From assembly GCA_050015275.1 (NCBI GenBank), contig JBEKBS010000021.1:1-48416 (forward strand): a DNA stretch of 48,416 nt. The letters are read 5' to 3'. Source of the stretch: DATKJS01 sp050015275 (GTDB lineage: Bacteria > Acidobacteriota > Aminicenantia > Aminicenantales > Saccharicenantaceae). Of the stretch, positions 25,099 to 33,620 are shown piece by piece. Each line of letters opens with the position of its first letter. The first letter of the stretch is position 1. Made by a program: the position numbers and the translations under genes. The notes beneath the pieces were generated by a model. It worked only from the letters and a program-made list of their open reading frames with translations, searched no databases and had not been told where the DNA came from.

Positions 25099-26340
25099 AT
25101 GGCCCACATCGAACCTTTCAGGGGCGTCCGGCCCCGCCGCGACATCGCCCACCTCGTCGCCGCCCCGCCCTACGACGTCTTGAGCACCGAGGAAGCCCGC
25201 GAGATGGCCGCGGGAAACCCCTACTCGTTCCTTCATGTCGGCAAGCCGGAGATCGACCTCCCCCCGGGGACAGACCCTTACGCCGACGCCGTCTACGCCA
25301 AGGGCAAGGAGAACTTCGAGCGTTTCCTCAGGGAGGGAGTCATCTCCCAGGATCCCACGAGGAATTTCTATATCTACAAGCAGGTTTGGGGCGATCATGC
25401 CCAGGTCGGCCTCGTGGCCGCCGCATCCTGTCAGGATTATCTGGACGACATCATCAAAAAGCATGAGCTGACCCGGCCGGACAAGGAAAACGACCGGATG
25501 CGCCATATCGAGACCCTGGAGGCCCAGACGGGCCCGGTCTTCCTCACTTACCGGCGGGCCCAGGCGATCGACGACCTGATCGCGGAGGGCATGACCCGGT
25601 CCCCGGACTACGATTTCACGACAGGGGACGGCGTCCACCACGCTTTTTATGTCGTGGCGGACCCGGGGCTCATCGCTAGGATCCAGGCCGAGTTCGGGAA
25701 GCTCGGCTGTCTCTACGTCGCCGACGGCCACCACCGGTCCGCCGCCGCCACCCGGATCAAGGTCAAGCGCGACAAGGAGAATCCCCGTCATACCGGGCGG
25801 GAAGAATACAGCTTTTTCCTGGCCGTCATTTTTCCTCATAACCAGATGAAGATCCTCCCTTACAACCGCGTCGTCAGGGACCTCAACGGCCTGAGCGTCG
25901 AAGCGTTCCTGGGCAAGGTCGACGAAAGGTTCGCCCGGCGGCCGGCCGATCACAAGGCCCCGGCGAAGAGCAAGGAATTCTGCATGTTCCTCGATGGCGA
26001 GTGGCACCTCCTCGAAGCCCGGCCCGGGACGTTCGACGCCCATGACCCGATCGGATCCCTCGACGTCTCCATCCTCCAGATGAGCCTTCTCGGGCCCGTG
26101 CTCGGCATCGCCGACCCGAGGACGGACAAGCGCATCGACTTCGTGGGCGGGATCCGAGGCACGGCCGAGCTCGAACGCAAAGTCCGGAGCGGTCAATTCA
26201 AGGTCGCTTTCTCCCTGTTCCCCACGACCATCGACCAGCTTTTCGAGGTCGCCGACAGCGGCAGGACCATGCCGCCCAAGTCCACCTGGTTCGAGCCCAA
26301 GCTCAAGGACGGCCTCGCCGTCCACATGATCGGCGAATGA
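25099..26340 (+). CDS. DUF1015 family protein
   Basis: This 413-residue protein has the hallmark segments of DUF1015: the N-terminal PFRGVRPRRD, APPYDVLSTEEAR, NPYSFLHVGKPEIDL, and the central ADGHHRSAAA motif. The family is widespread, cytosolic and of uncertain biochemical role. The conserved DGHHR suggests a nucleotide or metal site, but I make no function call. GGAGG precedes the ATG. Its stop overlaps the next start (ATGA), so it is translationally coupled to an HD hydrolase. Confidence 0.88.
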   Translation: MAHIEPFRGVRPRRDIAHLVAAPPYDVLSTEEAREMAAGNPYSFLHVGKPEIDLPPGTDPYADAVYAKGKENFERFLREGVISQDPTRNFYIYKQVWGDHAQVGLVAAASCQDYLDDIIKKHELTRPDKENDRMRHIETLEAQTGPVFLTYRRAQAIDDLIAEGMTRSPDYDFTTGDGVHHAFYVVADPGLIARIQAEFGKLGCLYVADGHHRSAAATRIKVKRDKENPRHTGREEYSFFLAVIFPHNQMKILPYNRVVRDLNGLSVEAFLGKVDERFARRPADHKAPAKSKEFCMFLDGEWHLLEARPGTFDAHDPIGSLDVSILQMSLLGPVLGIADPRTDKRIDFVGGIRGTAELERKVRSGQFKVAFSLFPTTIDQLFEVADSGRTMPPKSTWFEPKLKDGLAVHMIGE

Positions 26341-27041
26341 CTCCCACCGCTGCCCGGGAAAAGGGAAAGGGCCGGGCGTCCCGGCGCCGCCCTCCCGTCC
26401 CTCCGGCGCTCCTGGCCAGGATCGAGAACGAGGCCCGGGGCTTCTTCCTCGACTCCCGGGGCAGCCACGATTGGGACCATACCGAGCGGGTCCTCCGTCT
26501 CTGCCTGAGGATCGGCAAGAAAGAAAGGGCCGACCTCAGCATCCTCTCGCTGGCCGCCCTCCTCCATGACATCGGACGGGGAGAAGAGGACCGGTCGAGA
26601 GGAAGGGTCTGCCACGGCCGGGCCGGGGCCGCGATGGCCGGGAAGCTCCTCACCGCATACGGGCTCGATGCCGGGACCGTCCGCGAAGTCGTCCACTGCA
26701 TCCGGACGCACCGTTTCCGGAAAAGGGCTGTCCCGAAAACGCTCGAGGCGAAGGTCCTTTTCGACGCCGACAAGCTGGATTCGATCGGGGCCGTGGGCAT
26801 CGGCCGGGCCTTCCTGTTCGCCGGGGAGGTCGGGGCGCGCCTCCACGACAAGAGGATCGACCTCCGCAGGACAAAGCCCTACACCCGGGACGACACCGCT
26901 TACCGGGAGTTCCTCATCAAGCTCGGCCGGGTCAAGGGCAGGGTCTTCACCCGCGAGGGCAAGCGCATCGCCGCCGAACGTCACCGGTTCATGGTCGGTT
27001 TCTTCGACCGTCTGAACAGGGAAACGGACGGCATCCTGTAA
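26337..27041 (+). CDS. HD-domain phosphohydrolase
   Basis: The 234-residue protein has the HD metal-site series: HDWDHTERVLRLC, LLHDIGRGEED and a later FDADKLDSIGAVG aspartate. A basic N-terminal stretch of about 20 residues precedes it. It resembles stand-alone HD hydrolases of the YedJ/YpgQ kind acting on nucleotides or phosphate esters, but the substrate cannot be read. Its start overlaps the DUF1015 stop, which links the two functionally. Confidence 0.88.
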   Translation: MTPTAAREKGKGRASRRRPPVPPALLARIENEARGFFLDSRGSHDWDHTERVLRLCLRIGKKERADLSILSLAALLHDIGRGEEDRSRGRVCHGRAGAAMAGKLLTAYGLDAGTVREVVHCIRTHRFRKRAVPKTLEAKVLFDADKLDSIGAVGIGRAFLFAGEVGARLHDKRIDLRRTKPYTRDDTAYREFLIKLGRVKGRVFTREGKRIAAERHRFMVGFFDRLNRETDGIL

Positions 27042-27091
27042 ACGGCGGGCCCGCGGACCCCGGCCGGGGGGAACGCCGCGAGGAGGGGGCC

Positions 27092-28738
27092 ATGGAGTGG
27101 CACCAGGTCTATAATCCCCTGCATAGCGTCTGGCTCTCGACCGCCGCCGCCGCCCTGCCGATCGTCATCCTCCTCGGCGGGCTGGCCCTGCTCCGGCTCA
27201 GGGCCCATGTCGCGGCCCTCCTCGGGCTGGCGGCGGCCCTGCTCGTGGCGGTCCTCGGTTTCACCATGCCCGCGGGGATGGCTCTCCGGACGGCCGGCCT
27301 GGGAGCCGCCTACGGCCTCTTCCCCATCGGCTGGATCATCCTCAACGTCATCTTCCTCTACGATCTCACCGTCGAAAAAGGGTATTTCAAGGTCATGCAG
27401 GACAGCCTGACCGGCATCACCCGCGACCGCCGGCTCCAGCTCCTCCTCATCGCGTTTTCTTTCGGCGCGTTCTTCGAAGGCGCGGCGGGGTTCGGGACGC
27501 CGGTGGCGGTCACAGCGGCCATCCTCATCGGCCTCGGGTTCTCGCCCCTCGCCGCCTCGGGGCTCTCGCTCATCGCCAACACGGCGCCCGTGGCCTACGG
27601 CGCGCTCGGGACGCCGATCATCGCCCTGGCCGGCGTCACGGGGCTGGACGTCCGGAAACTCGGCGCCATGGTCGGGCGCCAGCTCCCGTTCTTTTCCGTC
27701 CTCATCCCCTTCTGGCTCATCTGGGCCTTCTGCGGGTTCAAGAAGATGAGGGAGGTCTGGCCGGCGCTCCTCGTCGCGGGGGTCTTCTTCGCCGTGCCCC
27801 AGTGGCTCATCTCAAACTTCCATGGGCCATGGCTGGCGGGCGTCGGCTCGGCCGTCATCTCCATGGCCGCGCTGGTCGTCTTCCTCCTGAAATGGCGGCC
27901 CAAGAGCTTCTATGGCTTCGCCGGCGAAGAAGAGACCGGGCGCCACGGCGCCGCCGTCCGGCCTCCCCATGCGGCCCGCGAGCTCGCCCGGGCCTGGACG
28001 CCATGGCTCGTCCTGAGCGTCTTCGTTTTTCTCTGGGGAATTCCACAGGTCAGGGCCCTTCTTGATGGGATCTCCGTCATCCGCTACCCCGTCCAGGGAC
28101 TGGACAGGCTCATCTTCCGGGTTCCGCCTGTCGTCGCCAAAAACACGGCCGAGGCCGCCGTGTTCATCTTCAACTGGCTTTCCCTGACGGGCACGGGGAT
28201 ATTCGCCGCCGCCGTCCTCTCGGGGTTCCTGATGTCGTTCAGGCCCAAGGAGCTCGTCCGGGCTTACATGAAAACCCTCAAGCGGGTCCGGTTCTCGCTC
28301 TTCACGGTCGCCGCCATGCTCTCCCTCGGCTATGTCACCCGGTATTCGGGGCTCGACGCGACGCTCGGGCTGGCCTTCGCTCGGACGGGCATCCTCTATC
28401 CCTTTTTCGGGACCCTGCTCGGCTGGCTGGGCGTGGCCATGACGGGTTCGGACACGTCGTCCAATGTTCTTTTCGGGAGTCTTCAGAAGATCTCGGCCGG
28501 CCAGCTCGGCCTGAGCCCGGTCCTGATGGCGTCGGCCAACAGCTCCGGCGGGGTCATGGGCAAGATGATCGACGCCCAGAGCATCGTCGTCGCCAGCACG
28601 GCCACCCGTTGGTACGGCCACGAGGGCAAGATCCTGCGCTACGTGTTTTTCCACAGCCTGGCCCTGGCCGTGCTGATGGGGCTACTCGTCTTCCTCCAGG
28701 CTTACGTCTTCCCCTTCACTCTGCTCGTCATCCGCTGA
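27092..28738 (+). CDS. lldP: L-lactate permease
   Basis: This 548-residue membrane protein belongs to the LctP family of lactate (or glycolate):proton symporters. Features include 12 or more hydrophobic helices, GAFFEGAAGFGTPVAVTAA, an ANTAPVAYGALGTPI segment, MTGSDTSSNVLFGSLQ, and SSGGVMGKMI near the C-terminus. Length is normal for the family. GAGGAGG precedes the ATG. It converges with a methylisocitrate-lyase-like gene two bases beyond its stop. It probably feeds lactate carbon towards pyruvate and the nearby PEP carboxykinase. Confidence 0.93.
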   Translation: MEWHQVYNPLHSVWLSTAAAALPIVILLGGLALLRLRAHVAALLGLAAALLVAVLGFTMPAGMALRTAGLGAAYGLFPIGWIILNVIFLYDLTVEKGYFKVMQDSLTGITRDRRLQLLLIAFSFGAFFEGAAGFGTPVAVTAAILIGLGFSPLAASGLSLIANTAPVAYGALGTPIIALAGVTGLDVRKLGAMVGRQLPFFSVLIPFWLIWAFCGFKKMREVWPALLVAGVFFAVPQWLISNFHGPWLAGVGSAVISMAALVVFLLKWRPKSFYGFAGEEETGRHGAAVRPPHAARELARAWTPWLVLSVFVFLWGIPQVRALLDGISVIRYPVQGLDRLIFRVPPVVAKNTAEAAVFIFNWLSLTGTGIFAAAVLSGFLMSFRPKELVRAYMKTLKRVRFSLFTVAAMLSLGYVTRYSGLDATLGLAFARTGILYPFFGTLLGWLGVAMTGSDTSSNVLFGSLQKISAGQLGLSPVLMASANSSGGVMGKMIDAQSIVVASTATRWYGHEGKILRYVFFHSLALAVLMGLLVFLQAYVFPFTLLVIR

Positions 28739-28740
28739 TA

Positions 28741-29673
28741 TCAGCCGACGATCTTGCCCTGGCCCTTATATTTGTCCTCGATACGCTCCTTGGGCAGGAA
28801 TTCGTTTTCCAGGGCCCGATATTCTTTGAGCCCGACGAAATCCGTGTATTCCTCGAAGCTCGTGGCCCAGCGGGTCTGGCCGGCCAGGATCCCGGTCGGC
28901 GAAGCCTTGAGGGCCTGGAAAAAGTCCATGAGGGCCTTGTGGGCGACCATGATCGAGGCCACGGGGATGGAGACCCGCCCGACGCCCATCTTCGCGAGCT
29001 CGGGTATCGGGATGAGCTCGGTCTTCATGCCGGTGATGGCGTCCATGAGATTGACGGACAGCGGCCCCCTGACCGCCTTGACCGCGATCTCGATATCGGA
29101 TCGGCTCTTGATCCCGTCGATAAAGGCCAGATCGGCGCCGGCCTCGAGATACAGGTTGCAGCGCCGGACGGCTTCGGTCAGCCCCATGCCGGCGAAGACG
29201 TCGGTCCGGGCGTTGATGATGAAATCCTTGTCCAGCCCGTCCCTGACCATGGCACAGGCCCTGACTTTTCCGGCCATCTCCTCGGCCGGGATGACTTCTT
29301 TGCCGGCCATGTGGCCGCAGCGCTTGGGAAAGACTTGGTCCTCGATGTTCATCCCGGCCAGGCCCATGGCGATCAGCCGCTCCGTGATCCAGGCCGCGTT
29401 GACGGCGTTGCCTCCGCCGGTGTCGATGTCGGCCATGACGGGGATCTTGACCGCCTGAGCGATGTTCCAGGAGAGGTCCAGGACGTCCTTCATCCGGACG
29501 AGCCCCACGTCGGGCTTCCCGAGGTAGGACCCGGCCAGGCCGTAGCCTGAGATCTGGATGGCCTCGAATCCGGCCTTCTCGATGACCTTGGCGCTCAAGG
29601 CGTCGTGGCATCCGGGGACGGCCACGGCGCGGCGCTCCATGATGGCTTTTCTCAATACCGTCGTTCTTCTCAT
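28741..29673 (-). CDS. isocitrate lyase/PEP mutase superfamily enzyme, methylisocitrate-lyase-like
   Basis: The 310-residue protein has the superfamily TIM barrel: GCHDALSAKVIEKAGFEA, the metal site ADIDTGGGNAVN, NIEDQVFPKRCGH and INARTDVF. The KRCGH catalytic-cysteine motif is shared by isocitrate and methylisocitrate lyases and absent from PEP mutase, which favours a C-C lyase such as PrpB. Which acid it cleaves cannot be decided here. The start at 29673 has AAAGGAGT just upstream; the frame stays open far further upstream, but that stretch runs through a promoter and an opposing gene and is not coding. Confidence 0.88.
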   Translation of the reverse strand: MRRTTVLRKAIMERRAVAVPGCHDALSAKVIEKAGFEAIQISGYGLAGSYLGKPDVGLVRMKDVLDLSWNIAQAVKIPVMADIDTGGGNAVNAAWITERLIAMGLAGMNIEDQVFPKRCGHMAGKEVIPAEEMAGKVRACAMVRDGLDKDFIINARTDVFAGMGLTEAVRRCNLYLEAGADLAFIDGIKSRSDIEIAVKAVRGPLSVNLMDAITGMKTELIPIPELAKMGVGRVSIPVASIMVAHKALMDFFQALKASPTGILAGQTRWATSFEEYTDFVGLKEYRALENEFLPKERIEDKYKGQGKIVG

Positions 29674-29855
29674 GACCGGTGACTCCTTTGGGCAGAAAAA
29701 ATACGCCAACATTCTAACGTATTCGCCGCCCCGAAGGAAGAGGGATGCCGGGGCCCGGCCTTCCTGCATTTCCTCTTCGACCGGATCCCCGAGGTCTACG
29801 AGATCCAGGCCTGAGCGAAGGGACCGGCCGGCAGAGGAACGGGGCCCGCGGCCGT

Positions 29856-29884
29856 TTGACATCGGCTTTTTGAAAAGATATACT
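29856..29884 (+). promoter_or_regulatory. sigma-70-type promoter for pckG
   Basis: A perfect TTGACA (29856-29861) and TATACT (29879-29884) are separated by 17 bases. Transcription would start near 29891, about 77 bases before the ATG. The rest of the 294-base gap between 29673 and 29968 shows nothing else clear. Confidence 0.78.
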
Positions 29885-29967
29885 TCCCTCCTCGTTTCTC
29901 TGGATAACGCGTTGATAATCATGGAGATGGCGCGGCCCGGCAGCGGGCCCGCGGAGGGACGTGAGCC

Positions 29968-31740
29968 ATGATCTCGGCGGCCGACCGTTGGGTCGAAGAG
30001 CAGGAGCGGCTGGCGAAGCCGGCCCGCGTCTATTGGTGCGACGGCTCCGAGGGCGAGGCCTGGCGCCTCATCGAGATCGGCCTGAACGAAGAGCGGCTGA
30101 ACGGCCCCGTCTTTGAGAAGCTCAACCACAAGACCTGGCCGACGGCCTACCTCCACCGCAGCAACCCGACCGATGTCGCCCGGACCGAGCATCTGACGTT
30201 CGTCTGCCATTCGAGCCGCGACGCCTCCGGGCCGAACAACAACTGGATGGACCCGGCCAAAGCCAAGAAGGTGATGGCCAAGCTTTCGGACGGCTGCATG
30301 GCCGGCCGGACCATGTACGTCATCCCCTACATGATGGGCCACCCCGACTCACCCTACGCCAAGGCCTGCCTCATGGTGACGGACTCGAGCTACGTCGCGG
30401 TCAGCATGCGGATCATGACCCGGATCGGGACCCCTATCCTCGACATCCTCCGCAACCGCGAGGACTTCATCAAGGGCTTCCACTCGATCGGGGACCTCGA
30501 CCCCAACCGCCGCTACATCATGCACTTCCCCGAGGAAGGGCTCGTCTGGAGCGTCGGTTCGGGCTACGGCGGGAACGCCCTCCTCGGCAAGAAGTGCGTC
30601 TCCCTCCGGATCGGCTCCTACCTCGGCTACCGGCAGGGATGGCTCGCCGAGCACATGGTCATCATGGGCATCGAGGACCACCGCGGCAACGTCACCTACG
30701 TCACAGCCGCCCTGCCGAGCGCCTGCGGCAAGACCAACCTGGCCATGATGGAATCGGCCCTCCCCGGCTTCCGGGTCTGGACGCTCGGCGACGACATCGC
30801 CTGGCTCAACGTCGGGCCCGACGGACGGCTGTGGGCCATCAACCCCGAGGCCGGCTACTTCGGGGTCGCGCCCGGGACCTCGATGAAGACCAACCCGAAC
30901 ATGATGCGGACGATCCGGCGCGGCGCCTTCAACCCGACCCTGTTCACCAATGTCGCCCTGGACACGGACACGAACGAGCCCTGGTGGGAGGGCATCGACG
31001 GCCCGGTCCCTCCGCACCTCCTCGACTGGCAGGGAAAACCCTGGACGCCGGCCAGCGGCACGAAAGGCGCCCACCCCAACTCGCGGTTCACGGCCGCGCT
31101 CATCAACTCCCCGATGCTCTCGAGGGAGTACGACAATCCCCGGGGCGTCCCCATCTCGGCCATCATCTTCGGCGGCCGGCGGACCCAGCTCATCCCCCTC
31201 GTCGTCGAAAGCTTCAGCTGGGCCCACGGCGTGTTCCTGGGCGCGCGGATGGGCTCGGAGACGACGGCCGCGGCCACGGGCCAGGTCGGGGTCGTCCGGC
31301 GCGACCCGATGGCCATGCTCCCCTTCTGCGGCTACAACATGGCCGACTACTGGCGCCACTACCTGAACATGGGGAACCGGCTGACCCAGCCGCCGAAGAT
31401 CTTCTCCGTGAACTGGTTCCGCGTCGACGGGCGCGGCAAGTTCATTTGGCCCGGCTTCGGCGACAACATGCGGGTCCTCAAGTGGGTCGTCGACAGGGTG
31501 AACGGGGCCGTGCCGGCCCGCGAGACCCCCGCCGGCCTCGTGCCCCGGGTCGAAGACCTCGACATGACCGGCCTCAGCCTGCCGAAGGACAGCCTCGAGA
31601 AGCTCTTCGCCGTCGACATGAGGGAATGGAAGCCGGAGGTCGACGACATCCGGGCCTTCCTCAAGCCCTATCGCAACCGCCTGCCCTCCGAGATCCGCGA
31701 CGAGTTCGAGCGGCTCGAGCGCCAGGTCCGGGCAAAATGA
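29968..31740 (+). CDS. pckG: phosphoenolpyruvate carboxykinase (GTP)
   Basis: PckG interconverts oxaloacetate and PEP with GTP/GDP, the key step into gluconeogenesis. This 590-residue enzyme has the GTP-type signature: HLTFVCHSSRDASGPNNNWM split across the substrate loop, a kinase P-loop PSACGKTNLAMM, GDDIAWL (metal site), FGVAPGTS, and the NPNMMRTI segment. Length is typical. GGAGG lies nine bases before the ATG. Its stop overlaps the next gene (ATGA). Together with lactate permease it suggests growth on small organic acids. Confidence 0.96.
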   Translation: MISAADRWVEEQERLAKPARVYWCDGSEGEAWRLIEIGLNEERLNGPVFEKLNHKTWPTAYLHRSNPTDVARTEHLTFVCHSSRDASGPNNNWMDPAKAKKVMAKLSDGCMAGRTMYVIPYMMGHPDSPYAKACLMVTDSSYVAVSMRIMTRIGTPILDILRNREDFIKGFHSIGDLDPNRRYIMHFPEEGLVWSVGSGYGGNALLGKKCVSLRIGSYLGYRQGWLAEHMVIMGIEDHRGNVTYVTAALPSACGKTNLAMMESALPGFRVWTLGDDIAWLNVGPDGRLWAINPEAGYFGVAPGTSMKTNPNMMRTIRRGAFNPTLFTNVALDTDTNEPWWEGIDGPVPPHLLDWQGKPWTPASGTKGAHPNSRFTAALINSPMLSREYDNPRGVPISAIIFGGRRTQLIPLVVESFSWAHGVFLGARMGSETTAAATGQVGVVRRDPMAMLPFCGYNMADYWRHYLNMGNRLTQPPKIFSVNWFRVDGRGKFIWPGFGDNMRVLKWVVDRVNGAVPARETPAGLVPRVEDLDMTGLSLPKDSLEKLFAVDMREWKPEVDDIRAFLKPYRNRLPSEIRDEFERLERQVRAK

Positions 31741-32216
31741 AGCTGGACGCGGCGGCCCTGGTCCACACGTGGGGGCTCCCCACCGCGACGTTTGTCTATT
31801 GCTTCGCGAGCGGCCTCCTTCCCTTCGTCAACGCCGAGGCCTTCCTGGTCATCATCTCGTCGGCCCTTCTCACGAAATCCCAGCTCCTGATGGTCACGGC
31901 CCTCGCCTCCCTAGGCCAGATGACGGCCAAGTGCACCATGTATTCCGTGGCCCGGACGTCCTTCCAGCGCCCGCCCCAAAAATACGCGGACAAGCTGGAG
32001 CGGGCCCGGGCGAAGCTCGAGGCGTGGCGCTACGGGTCGGGGTTCTTCATCTTCGTCAGCGCCAGCACCGGCTTCCCCCCGCTCTACGTCGTCAGCATCC
32101 TGGCCGGGATGCTCAAGCTGAACTTCATCACCTTCCTTGTCTTCGGGCTGGCCGGGCGGTTCGTCCGCTTCGGGATCGCCCTCCTGTTCCCCCAGCTTCT
32201 GAAGGGCTTGTTCTAA
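31737..32216 (+). CDS. small DedA/VTT-like inner membrane protein
   Basis: This 159-residue protein has four to five hydrophobic segments, with FVNAEAFLVIISS, a basic loop (YADKLERARAKLEAWRYG) and STGFPPLYVVSILAGML. This arrangement resembles YqaA-like members of the VTT (SNARE-associated) family, possible lipid scramblases. Assignment is from pattern only. It starts within the pckG stop codon, so it is translationally coupled, although no metabolic link is obvious. Confidence 0.65.
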   Translation: MKLDAAALVHTWGLPTATFVYCFASGLLPFVNAEAFLVIISSALLTKSQLLMVTALASLGQMTAKCTMYSVARTSFQRPPQKYADKLERARAKLEAWRYGSGFFIFVSASTGFPPLYVVSILAGMLKLNFITFLVFGLAGRFVRFGIALLFPQLLKGLF

Positions 32217-32235
32217 GGTCACCCAGGCCGGGAGA

Positions 32236-33459
32236 TCAGCGGCCGAGGATGACCGCGATGGCGTACTGAAGCGACGTGTCCCCATGGGCCTTGACCGGCA
32301 GCGTGGAGATCCCGATCCGCTTCAGCGTCGCGTCTTTGAGCTCTTTCCGGAGGCGCCCCCCAATCCCGTCGAGCGTCTGGAACATGAAGAAGAAGGACTC
32401 GCCCGGCCGCGTCGCGGAAGGACCGGAGGCCCCGCCCTTTTTCCGCTCGCTGATCATAAGGTCGGCCTGCCGGCAGAGCTCATGATCGAGCTCGAGGCGC
32501 CGGAGGCCGATCCGCTCTCTGACCCCGTTCGCGGCCGCGAGGACGATCAGGACGCAGTCCAGGTCGTCCGGCCCACCTGAAGATCCGTCGGCGACGAGGA
32601 GGGCGCAGACATCATACGCGCCGCCCGGAAACTCGCGGCTCCGGCCGAACCCGACGCCGATCCCGGCCCGTCGGTACCGGCGCAGGTCCGCGTTCGTGAG
32701 CGCCGCCGTGATATCGTCCAGGTCCGCCCCCGTAGCGAACCGCATGAGGACCTCCCCGAAGAAGGCGGGCGCCGGGGGGATCTCCCGGCCGGCGGCCCGT
32801 CTGAGGGCGCAGCTCTGGGCCGTCTCGTTGAGCGTGTCGAGCAGGACGAGCGGCGGCAGGTTCGTCTTCCGCCTGAGCTCGTTCAGGGCGCCGAGAACGA
32901 TGCCGCGGGCTTCTTTTTCGTCGCGCCTGACCAGGCCGCGGGCGAAGTCCTCCGTGACGAAATAAGCGCCTCTGCTTCCCCGGACGACTCCGATCCCGAC
33001 CTGGCCGAAGTCGGGATTCAGGATATTCTCACGGTGGCCGGGGCTGGCCATGAACGTCTCATGGATGGCTTCGGGGACGGAGGTCCCGCTGCGGGCGACG
33101 TTCTCACCGTTGGCGGCGAAAAGGATCCCGGCGTCGACAAGACGGTCCGTATAGGATTTTCCCGAGGCGGACGTATGCATGAGGACATCGAGCCGGGCCA
33201 TTTCCAAGCTATGTCTCCTGGCCAGGGCCGTGAGCGGGGAGAACGGTTCGAGGGCCGGGAGGCCCCGGGATGTTCGCTCCCTGTTGAGGACGAGGAGCAG
33301 GTCCTTCTCCAAGTCCTCGAGAGACGGCAGGGCGGCAACTTGCCGGCCTGTCCGGCCCAGGCTCGCGCGAAGGATGGCCGGTTGCGCCCCCCAGGCCGAA
33401 AGGAGGATAGCGCAGATGAGGATACGCCCCGGCCGTTTCCTCCCGTCGCCCGCTGCCAT
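32236..33459 (-). CDS. exported protein with three tandem CAP (SCP/PR-1) domains
   Basis: A signal sequence (ILICAILLSAWGAQPAILRA) precedes a 407-residue protein. Unit 1 (53-175) is a recognisable CAP domain: LNRERTSRGLPAL, HTSASGKS, GENVA, PGHRENIL and VGIGVV. Units 2 (185-292) and 3 (303-407) repeat its frame in degenerate form: LNELRRKTNLPPLVLLDTL and then AGIGVG; NGVRERIGLRRLELDHEL and then RIGIST. Bacterial CAP proteins are extracellular and often bind lipids or cell-wall material. I chose the ATG at 33459 because GAGGTGG lies 7 bases upstream; ATGs at 33477 and 33519 are in frame but poorer. It converges with the DedA-like gene. Confidence 0.82.
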   Translation of the reverse strand: MAAGDGRKRPGRILICAILLSAWGAQPAILRASLGRTGRQVAALPSLEDLEKDLLLVLNRERTSRGLPALEPFSPLTALARRHSLEMARLDVLMHTSASGKSYTDRLVDAGILFAANGENVARSGTSVPEAIHETFMASPGHRENILNPDFGQVGIGVVRGSRGAYFVTEDFARGLVRRDEKEARGIVLGALNELRRKTNLPPLVLLDTLNETAQSCALRRAAGREIPPAPAFFGEVLMRFATGADLDDITAALTNADLRRYRRAGIGVGFGRSREFPGGAYDVCALLVADGSSGGPDDLDCVLIVLAAANGVRERIGLRRLELDHELCRQADLMISERKKGGASGPSATRPGESFFFMFQTLDGIGGRLRKELKDATLKRIGISTLPVKAHGDTSLQYAIAVILGR

Positions 33460-33557
33460 GCGTGCCACCTCTTCCATTTTCGCCGAAAAAGCGGGAAAAG
33501 CAAATCCGGGGATGGGCAACGAAATCCCGGCGGAAAAGGTTCATTCCCCCTCCGGAC

Positions 33558-33588
33558 TTGGCGCGGGTGGCGGGAATTCGGTTATAAT
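33558..33588 (+). promoter_or_regulatory. possible promoter for the epimerase gene
   Basis: A consensus TATAAT sits at 33583-33588. The best -35, TTGGCG (33558-33563), is 19 bases upstream, longer than ideal. Transcription would start near 33595, leaving AAAGGA before the ATG. Confidence 0.4.
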
Positions 33589-33620
33589 GACCTCAGCAAA
33601 AAAGAAAGGATGATGGCACC

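Noticed and set aside
29674..30342. Upstream extension of the methylisocitrate-lyase-like frame
   Set aside because: It runs through a strong opposing promoter and into pckG; a good Shine-Dalgarno supports the start at 29673.
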